Positions 58,913 through 64,000 of a stretch of DNA of 64,000 bases are shown piece after piece. This DNA is from Pleurocapsa minor GSE-CHR-MK 17-07R (lineage in GTDB: Bacteria; Chloroflexota; Anaerolineae; Aggregatilineales; Phototrophicaceae), in NCBI GenBank assembly GCA_019359125.1, contig JAHHHY010000006.1, forward strand, positions 1-64,000. Reading direction: 5' to 3'. A model generated the notes under the pieces. It was not told the origin of the DNA. It did not search any database and was given only the letters and a program-made list of their open reading frames with translations. Numbering within the stretch: position 1 is the stretch's first letter; each line of letters begins with the position of its first letter. The position numbers and the translations under genes are program-made.

Positions 58913-60031
58913 ATGACTGAATCCCTGTCCCCCCATTTTTCGGCTGATTTACTCGCCTGGTACGACGCTCAGGCGGTCGCGCTGCCGTGGCGCACGCCCG
59001 GCCTGGCGGATGATGCCTATCCATATCGCGTGTGGCTGAGCGAAATCATGCTCCAGCAGACGCAGGTCGAGACGGTGCGGCCGTACTTCGCCCGCTTCAT
59101 GGCGGCCTATCCCACGGTGAACGATCTGGCCGCCGCGCCGCTGGATGATGTGCTCAAGCTGTGGGAAGGGCTGGGCTATTATTCGCGGGCGCGCAACCTG
59201 CATCGCGCCGCGCAGATGGTCGCGTCTGAATTTGGCGGGCGCTTTCCGGCCAGCGTCGAGGGCCTGCTGCGCTTGCCTGGCATCGGCAGATACACCGCCG
59301 GGGCCATCGCCAGCATCGCCTTTGGCCTGCGCGAGCCGCTGGTGGACGGCAATGTCATCCGCGTGTATGCGCGCCTGCTCGATATCCCCGATGATGTGAC
59401 CCAACCGCGCGTGCAGGCGCGTTTCTGGGAGATTGCCGGTCAGACGCTGCCCGAACAGCGGGCGGGGGATTTCAACCAGGCGCTGATGGACCTCGGTCGG
59501 CTGGTGTGCACGCCGCGCTCGCCCGACTGTGTTTCATGCCCCGTGCAGGCGCACTGTCTCGCGCTGGAGCGCGGCACGCAAGCCGAGCGCCCGGTCAAGC
59601 CGCGCCGCGCTCCCACGCCGCATTATGAAGTGACCGCTGGCATCATTTGGAACGAAGCCGGGCAGGTGCTGATCGCCCAGCGCCCGCATGATGGCCTGCT
59701 GGGCGGCCTGTGGGAATTCCCCGGCGGCAAGCAGGAAGCGGGCGAGTCGCTGCCGGAGTGCCTGATGCGCGAGCTGCACGAGGAGCTGGCGATTTCTGTG
59801 CGCGTGGGCGAGGAATTTGTGGTCGTGAAGCACGCCTTCACGCATTTCAAAATCACCCTGCATGCCTTCACCTGCGCGTATCTCGGCCCGGACGATGGCA
59901 TTGCCCCGCAGACGCTGGGATGCGCGGCCTGGGTCTGGGTGCGCCCGGACGAGCTGTCGCGTTTCAGCTTTGGCAAGGCCGACCGCCAGGTGATCGCCGC
60001 GCTGGAGGCCCGCCGCGGCATGCTGCTGTAA
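58913..60031 (+). CDS. mutY: Adenine DNA glycosylase MutY
   Basis: This 372-residue base-excision repair enzyme has a helix-hairpin-helix core (LRLPGIGRYTAGAIASIAFG), the catalytic E44 in SEIMLQQTQ, the iron-sulfur cysteines C199-x6-C206-x2-C209-x5-C215, and a Nudix-like C-terminal domain (GGLWEFPGGKQEAGES, RELHEEL) for recognition of 8-oxoguanine. It removes adenine mispaired with 8-oxoguanine. It is divergent from the SLOG gene, which starts 101 bp away. Confidence 0.95.
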   Translation: MTESLSPHFSADLLAWYDAQAVALPWRTPGLADDAYPYRVWLSEIMLQQTQVETVRPYFARFMAAYPTVNDLAAAPLDDVLKLWEGLGYYSRARNLHRAAQMVASEFGGRFPASVEGLLRLPGIGRYTAGAIASIAFGLREPLVDGNVIRVYARLLDIPDDVTQPRVQARFWEIAGQTLPEQRAGDFNQALMDLGRLVCTPRSPDCVSCPVQAHCLALERGTQAERPVKPRRAPTPHYEVTAGIIWNEAGQVLIAQRPHDGLLGGLWEFPGGKQEAGESLPECLMRELHEELAISVRVGEEFVVVKHAFTHFKITLHAFTCAYLGPDDGIAPQTLGCAAWVWVRPDELSRFSFGKADRQVIAALEARRGMLL

Positions 60032-60111
60032 GCGCGCATACCCCGCCAGGCCGGAACTCCGGTACACTTACATGCGTATACGCAACCATCCACAGCCAGA
60101 GGAAAACCACG

Positions 60112-61029
60112 ATGACCGCCCCCGAAATCTCCCGTGATGCCCAGCACAAGCGTATTGTTGCGCTGGATGATGTGCCGCTGATGCACCATACGATCGAAAG
60201 CGATAGCGTGCGCCTGCATGTGGTCGAGGCGGGCGACCCGGCCAATCCGCTGGTCGTGCTGCTGCACGGCTTCCCGGAATTCTGGTACGGCTGGCGCAAT
60301 CAGATTCCCGCGCTGGTGCGGGCGGGCTATCACGTGCTGGTTCCGGATCAGCGCGGCTATAACCTGAGCGACAAACCGGCCGGGCTGGAGCCCTATAACC
60401 TCAATCATCTGGCGGGCGACGTGGTCGCGCTGATCGACTGGGCCGGGCAGGAACAGGCCTATGTGGTGGGGCACGACTGGGGCGCGGCCGTGGCCTGGTG
60501 GACGGCCGCCACGTTTGGCAACCGCGTGAAAAAACTGGGCATCCTGAATGTGCCGCACGTGCAGGTGATGCTGGACGATATCCGCGCCAATCCCGCGCAG
60601 ATGATGAAAAGCTGGTATATCGGCTTCTTCCAGATTCCCTATCTGCCCGACCTGCTGCTGACGCTGGGCGAGGCCCAGGGCGCGGCGACCATGCTGCTGC
60701 GCACCAGCAATCCCGGCAGCTTCAGCGATGAGGACCTGGGTTTCTATATCGCCGCGTGGAAGCAGCCGGGCGCCATGACCGCCATGCTCAACTGGTATCG
60801 CAGCATGGTGCAGCTGCCGCCCTCGCGCCTGACCAATCCGACAGTGACAATGCCAGTGCTGATTCAGTGGGGCAAGAATGATGTCGCGCTGACGCCGGAG
60901 CTGGCCGAAAAGAGCCTGAAATTCTGCACCAACGGGCGCGTCATTTATTACCCGGATGCCACGCACTGGGTGCAGCACGACAAGCCGGACGAAGTCAATG
61001 CACGGCTGATCGAGTTTCTGGGGGAATAG
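60112..61029 (+). CDS. Alpha/beta hydrolase (epoxide hydrolase-like)
   Basis: This 305-residue alpha/beta hydrolase has the HGFPE oxyanion motif (52-56), the nucleophile D122 in VVGHDWGAAVAW, a charge-relay acid in WGKNDVAL and the catalytic histidine in THWVQHDKPD. The Asp nucleophile in GHDWG and the HGxPE motif point to soluble epoxide hydrolases or haloalkane-dehalogenase relatives. The cap domain (about 150-220) should carry the two tyrosines of an epoxide hydrolase, and YIAAW may supply one. The ATG at 60112 follows GAGGAAAACCACG. Confidence 0.87.
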   Translation: MTAPEISRDAQHKRIVALDDVPLMHHTIESDSVRLHVVEAGDPANPLVVLLHGFPEFWYGWRNQIPALVRAGYHVLVPDQRGYNLSDKPAGLEPYNLNHLAGDVVALIDWAGQEQAYVVGHDWGAAVAWWTAATFGNRVKKLGILNVPHVQVMLDDIRANPAQMMKSWYIGFFQIPYLPDLLLTLGEAQGAATMLLRTSNPGSFSDEDLGFYIAAWKQPGAMTAMLNWYRSMVQLPPSRLTNPTVTMPVLIQWGKNDVALTPELAEKSLKFCTNGRVIYYPDATHWVQHDKPDEVNARLIEFLGE

Positions 61030-61184
61030 GCTGGCGGACAGGCGTTGTACTTTATCTGCGATACATTTCGGTATCTTTGCTGAAGGAAATAATCGTATGC
61101 ATTGCCCCTACCCCCGTGTTCCCATGATTTTGCCCCTAGGACCGGATCTGCGCAGGCTTGTCCGTAATGGGGTTGGGTACCGGC

Positions 61185-61204
61185 GGGCGCCTCGCGAGGC
61201 GCCC
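61185..61204. repeat. REP-like palindrome, left member of a doublet
   Basis: GGGCGCCTCGCGAGGCGCCC, a perfect palindrome identical to 27162-27181, followed by CTAC (GTAG on the other strand). Confidence 0.85.
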
Positions 61205-61293
61205 CTACAAAAGCCGATCTGGCATGTCATCAAGGACTGTCCTGGCACAGAATGCCGATCGTGCTTCTACTCTTCATTTGGTTGGAGGCGTAG

Positions 61294-61313
61294 GGGCGCG
61301 TCGCGACGCGCCC
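61294..61313. repeat. REP-like palindrome, right member of a doublet
   Basis: GGGCGCGTCGCGACGCGCCC, identical to 30882-30901, preceded by GTAG. Faces the copy at 61185, so both GTAG marks point inwards. Confidence 0.85.
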
Positions 61314-61525
61314 GCCGTCGTTATTCAATCTGGGTCGTGGGTTTTTAAACCAGCCCGGCCCGCGCCAGCTTGTGCAGTTTGACTCACAGCTTACAACTTT
61401 CAAGCCTTCACTTCGGCCCGCCAAAAGCCTGAAGATGCGCCGTCCCACGACGCAGCAGGCCGTTTTTGCGGGCTTTCACTTTTGAAATCTGGCCTTGCAC
61501 TTGCCTGCGCGCGCGGCGTCACCAT

Positions 61526-61554
61526 TTGAATAGCGCGCATGAGGGTGCTATACT
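61526..61554 (+). promoter_or_regulatory. Promoter of the nuoA-H-J-K operon
   Basis: TTGAAT (61526-61531) and TATACT (61549-61554) are 17 bases apart. Transcription would start near 61561 and leave a leader of about 117 bases. Confidence 0.7.
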
Positions 61555-61677
61555 AGCGCCGTTTGTCACAATCGGTAAAAACAAAACGCAATAAGGGCGG
61601 CCATACGCATGTTTTGCAGGCATATGCTGCCGCGAACTCTTGCAGAACCCGACCGCACATGAAGAGGAGCCAGCGGG

Positions 61678-62040
61678 ATGACTGCGGTGAACGAATGGGC
61701 ATTTATTGGCATTTTTCTGGCTGTAGCCTGGGTGCTCCCGGCTGCGCCGCTGCTGGTGTCGTGGATTTTCCGCCCGCGCCGCGCCAACGCCATCAAGATG
61801 CAGACCTACGAATGCGGCGTTGAAACCGTCGGTGATACGTGGGTGCAGTTTAAGGTTCAGTATTATATCTACGGCCTGATCTTCCTCGTCTTTGACGTGG
61901 AACTGGTCTTGTTGTTCCCGTGGGCGCTGGCCTACAATCAGCTTGACTTTTTCGCGTTCGGGGCAGGGTTGCTGTTCATTTTCCTGCTGGCCGACGCGCT
62001 GGTGTATGCATGGCGCAAGAACGCCCTCGAGTGGGCGTAA
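61678..62040 (+). CDS. nuoA: NADH-quinone oxidoreductase subunit A
   Basis: This 120-residue subunit has three membrane segments and the family signature KMQTYECGVETVGDTWVQFKVQYYIYGLIFLVFDVE, in which the ECG loop between helices 1 and 2 is near the quinone site. It starts at ATG with GAGGAGCC upstream. It is the first gene of a nuo group. In standard order nuoB, C and D would follow; here nuoH comes next. Confidence 0.96.
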   Translation: MTAVNEWAFIGIFLAVAWVLPAAPLLVSWIFRPRRANAIKMQTYECGVETVGDTWVQFKVQYYIYGLIFLVFDVELVLLFPWALAYNQLDFFAFGAGLLFIFLLADALVYAWRKNALEWA

Positions 62041-62066
62041 CAGCACGTCAGTTTTAGGAGACCTGT

Positions 62067-63323
62067 ATGGAAGCGGTTTGCGAGAATATTTTTTCCACAC
62101 TGGCACCCTGCCTGACCAGCAGCGGCTGGGATCCGTCGCTCGCGCAGTTCGTGTCGATTCTGCTGGGCGTGCTGCTGATCACCACGTTCCCGCTGCTGCT
62201 GGCGCTGCTGCTCATCTGGGCAGAGCGTAAAGTGGCGGCCCGCGTGCAGGACCGTCTCGGCCCGAATCGCGTGGGGCCGTTCGGCCTGCTGCAGAATATT
62301 GCCGATGCCCTCAAGCTGATCACCAAAGAGGACATCACCCCGGCTGGCGCAGACCGCATCGTGTATAACATGGCGCCGGTCATCGCAGTGCTGTCGGTCA
62401 TCCTGATCTGGGCGGTCGTGCCCTTCACGTCCACGAACATCGGCGCCGATCTTGATATCGGCGTGCTGTATTTTGTGGCCATCAGCTCGATTGGCACGCT
62501 GGCCATCATGATGGCGGGCTGGAGCAGCAATAATAAATACGCGCTGCTCGGCTCGTTCCGCGTGGTGGCGCAGCTCGTCAGCTATGAAGTGCCGATGGTG
62601 CTGGCGCTGCTGGTGCCGGTCATGATCGCAGGCACGATGAGCATGCAGGGGCTGGCGGTTCATCAGCTGGGCATGTGGTTCATCTTCACCGCGCCGGTGT
62701 CGGCCATCATCTTCTACGTCAGCAACCTGGCGGAGACGGGCCGCGCGCCATTCGACCTGATCGAAGCGGAATCCGAGCTGGTCGCCGGTTACAACATTGA
62801 ATATTCAGGCATGAAGTTCGGCCTGTTTATGGTCAACGAATTCATCCATGCGTTCACCGCCAACGCGCTGTTCACCGTGCTGTTCCTGGGCGCGTGGGCC
62901 GGTCCGTTTGCCACAGAAGTGCCGATTCTGGGCTTCGTCTACTTCATGGTGAAGACCGCGCTGCTGTACGTGCCGTCGCTCATCCTGCGCGCCACCGTGC
63001 CGCGCGTCCGCATCGACCAGATGATGGCGTTCAACTGGAAGTTCCTGGTGCCGGTGTCGGTCGTGAACGTGCTGGTGATCGCGCTGGCGCTGAAGATCGC
63101 GCAGGGGCTGGGTCTGACGCCGGAGAACGCGACGGACTTCGTGTCCAACATCCCGCAGACGATCGTGCTGCTGATCGCCAACCTGGTGGTCGTGGTCTTC
63201 GCGCTGACGCTGGTGCGCGGCAGTGTGCGCAAGGAACGTCTGATGACATCAGGCAAACGGGCAGAGCCTGCTGCTGGCGATGCCGAGCAGAAAGCGCTGG
63301 CCGCGACGGTCGCGGGGCATTAA
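62067..63323 (+). CDS. nuoH: NADH-quinone oxidoreductase subunit H
   Basis: This 418-residue membrane subunit (family about 330) has eight or nine helices and conserved loops RVQDRLGPNRVGPFGLLQ, LAETGRAPFDLIEAESELV, GYNIEYSGMKF and RVRIDQMMAFNWKFLVPVS. It forms the quinone-binding tunnel with subunits B and D. The extra length is at the N- and C-termini; the last 40 residues are a charged tail. It lies 26 bp after nuoA. Confidence 0.96.
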   Translation: MEAVCENIFSTLAPCLTSSGWDPSLAQFVSILLGVLLITTFPLLLALLLIWAERKVAARVQDRLGPNRVGPFGLLQNIADALKLITKEDITPAGADRIVYNMAPVIAVLSVILIWAVVPFTSTNIGADLDIGVLYFVAISSIGTLAIMMAGWSSNNKYALLGSFRVVAQLVSYEVPMVLALLVPVMIAGTMSMQGLAVHQLGMWFIFTAPVSAIIFYVSNLAETGRAPFDLIEAESELVAGYNIEYSGMKFGLFMVNEFIHAFTANALFTVLFLGAWAGPFATEVPILGFVYFMVKTALLYVPSLILRATVPRVRIDQMMAFNWKFLVPVSVVNVLVIALALKIAQGLGLTPENATDFVSNIPQTIVLLIANLVVVVFALTLVRGSVRKERLMTSGKRAEPAAGDAEQKALAATVAGH

Positions 63324-63403
63324 ATTGGTACGGGCGATATTTTCAGGCAAAGGGGCGCATATCACAGCGCCCCTGCGCACGCTAAATTAAGGGAAACGAT
63401 CCC

Positions 63404-63928
63404 ATGCTAGAAATCACTCCAAATACGATCGCCTTTCTGGTCTTTGCGCTGCTGTCTGTGGGCGGCGCACTGGGCGTGGTGGTCAGCACAAACCTGATCC
63501 ACGGCGCGTTGTTCCTGATCGTCAGCCTGTTTGGTGGCGCGGGGCTGTTCGTGCTGCTGGCCGCGCCATTCATGGCCGCAGTGCAGATTCTGGTCTACAT
63601 CGGCGCTATCGCCATCCTCATCATCTTCGCGGTCATGCTCACGCGCTCGATGACCAGCCTGAGCGAGATTTTCAATCGCCAGTGGTGGATCAGCGCGATT
63701 GTCGCGGTGGTGATGCTGGGGCTGCTGCTGGTCGGCGCGATTCTGCCGGTGTGGGGGCCGTCTGGCACCAACGCCATGCTGCCCGTCAGCGATGCAGTTG
63801 GCACGACGGTGGATCTGGGCATCGCGCTGGTGGATGGCAACCAGTTCGTGCTTCCCTTTGAAGTGGCCTCGCTGCTGCTGACGGCGGCGATGATTGGTGC
63901 GATTGTGATCGCACGCGATAACGAATAG
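63404..63928 (+). CDS. nuoJ: NADH-quinone oxidoreductase subunit J
   Basis: This 174-residue membrane subunit has five helices, with FMAAVQILVYIGAIAILIIFAVMLTRSM, the conserved pi-bulge helix, in the middle. It forms part of the membrane arm next to K and A. The gene follows nuoH by 80 bp; nuoI, which normally lies between H and J, is missing here. Confidence 0.94.
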   Translation: MLEITPNTIAFLVFALLSVGGALGVVVSTNLIHGALFLIVSLFGGAGLFVLLAAPFMAAVQILVYIGAIAILIIFAVMLTRSMTSLSEIFNRQWWISAIVAVVMLGLLLVGAILPVWGPSGTNAMLPVSDAVGTTVDLGIALVDGNQFVLPFEVASLLLTAAMIGAIVIARDNE

Positions 63929-63942
63929 GGCGGGTGGCGACG

Positions 63943-64000
63943 ATGGTTCCATTATGGATGTATCTTGCTGTAGCAGCGATCATGTTCTGCATCGGCACCT
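63943..64000 (+). CDS. nuoK: NADH-quinone oxidoreductase subunit K, start only (cut by window edge)
   Basis: The first 19 codons (MVPLWMYLAVAAIMFCIGT) match the NuoK N-terminus 'MVPLxxYLxLxAxLFxIG'. The rest is outside the window. It follows nuoJ by 14 bp. Confidence 0.85.
   Translation, partial: MVPLWMYLAVAAIMFCIGT

Larger units (their letters stand above)
61030..61677. other. Gap with a REP-like doublet and the nuo promoter
   Basis: The 648-bp stretch contains the palindromes at 61185 and 61294, an A/T-rich stretch without codon-like structure, and a promoter at 61526. Short open frames cross the palindromes and are not supported as genes. Confidence 0.55.

Noticed and set aside
61097-61382. 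Short open frames in the gap before nuoA
   Set aside because: They read through two 20-bp palindromes and have Arg/Cys-rich, repeat-derived translations.

Overview
This is a GC-rich bacterial chromosomal window that includes dnaA and a probable replication origin. Several traits suggest a Chloroflexota (Anaerolineae-like) organism: many exported beta-propeller, fasciclin and von Willebrand proteins, a SpoVS homologue without sporulation genes, a lone CpaF ATPase, an 'IGNRAVQR' exoprotein, and complex I genes in the order A-H-J-K. The phylum is an inference from gene content, not from a marker tree. The left edge cuts an IS110-type transposase and the right edge cuts nuoK. I see no rRNA, tRNA, CRISPR array or prophage.

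Layout. 0-10 kb: IS110 tail, DHOD-like protein, DMT transporter, membrane glycosyltransferase, Bcp peroxiredoxin, YciE/F protein, SDR, class V aminotransferase-like protein, and an exoprotein with a small membrane partner. 10-18 kb: envelope proteins (a binding-protein-like protein plus a binding-protein/VWA lipoprotein, an M42 peptidase, a DUF4394 protein and two tandem propellers). 18-28 kb: small regulator modules (PadR, MarR, AraC, ArsR), several with visible operators, plus a VOC protein, a fasciclin/SnoaL fusion, YchF, two SRPBCC proteins and a Fer4/CDGSH protein. 28-44 kb: propellers, STAS-like proteins, SDR, MoxR, M20 peptidase, MurJ, an UPF0718/TIGR03943 permease pair with a propeller and a TlpA thioredoxin, an ALDH/GNAT operon, a PHP phosphoesterase and SpoVS.

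44-50 kb: a 700-bp AT-richer gap with clustered DnaA-box-like motifs, dnaA, an SDR/TetR pair with twin operators, a hypothetical protein and radA. 50-58.8 kb: polyferredoxin plus YtkA-like lipoprotein, threonine dehydratase-like enzyme, flippase, CpaF, then a same-strand group made of a shikimate-kinase-like protein without a P-loop, a HAD phosphatase and a TRPM-type SLOG protein. 58.9-64 kb: mutY, an epoxide-hydrolase-like enzyme, a repeat-rich gap, and nuoA-nuoH-nuoJ-nuoK.

Two families of intergenic palindromes recur. One is a REP-like family: 20-bp perfect or near-perfect hairpins centred on TCGCGA, or related hairpins, often as inverted pairs with a GTAG tetranucleotide at the inner side. 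The other is an element of about 80 bp with CCTCACCCC/GGGGTGAGG ends and an internal hairpin, found mostly between convergent genes. I found no complete, clearly new multi-gene system. The best leads are the exoprotein/membrane pair, the degenerate-kinase/HAD/SLOG cluster, the binding-protein/VWA pair, a metal-ligand-less M24 protein and the paired GTAG repeats.
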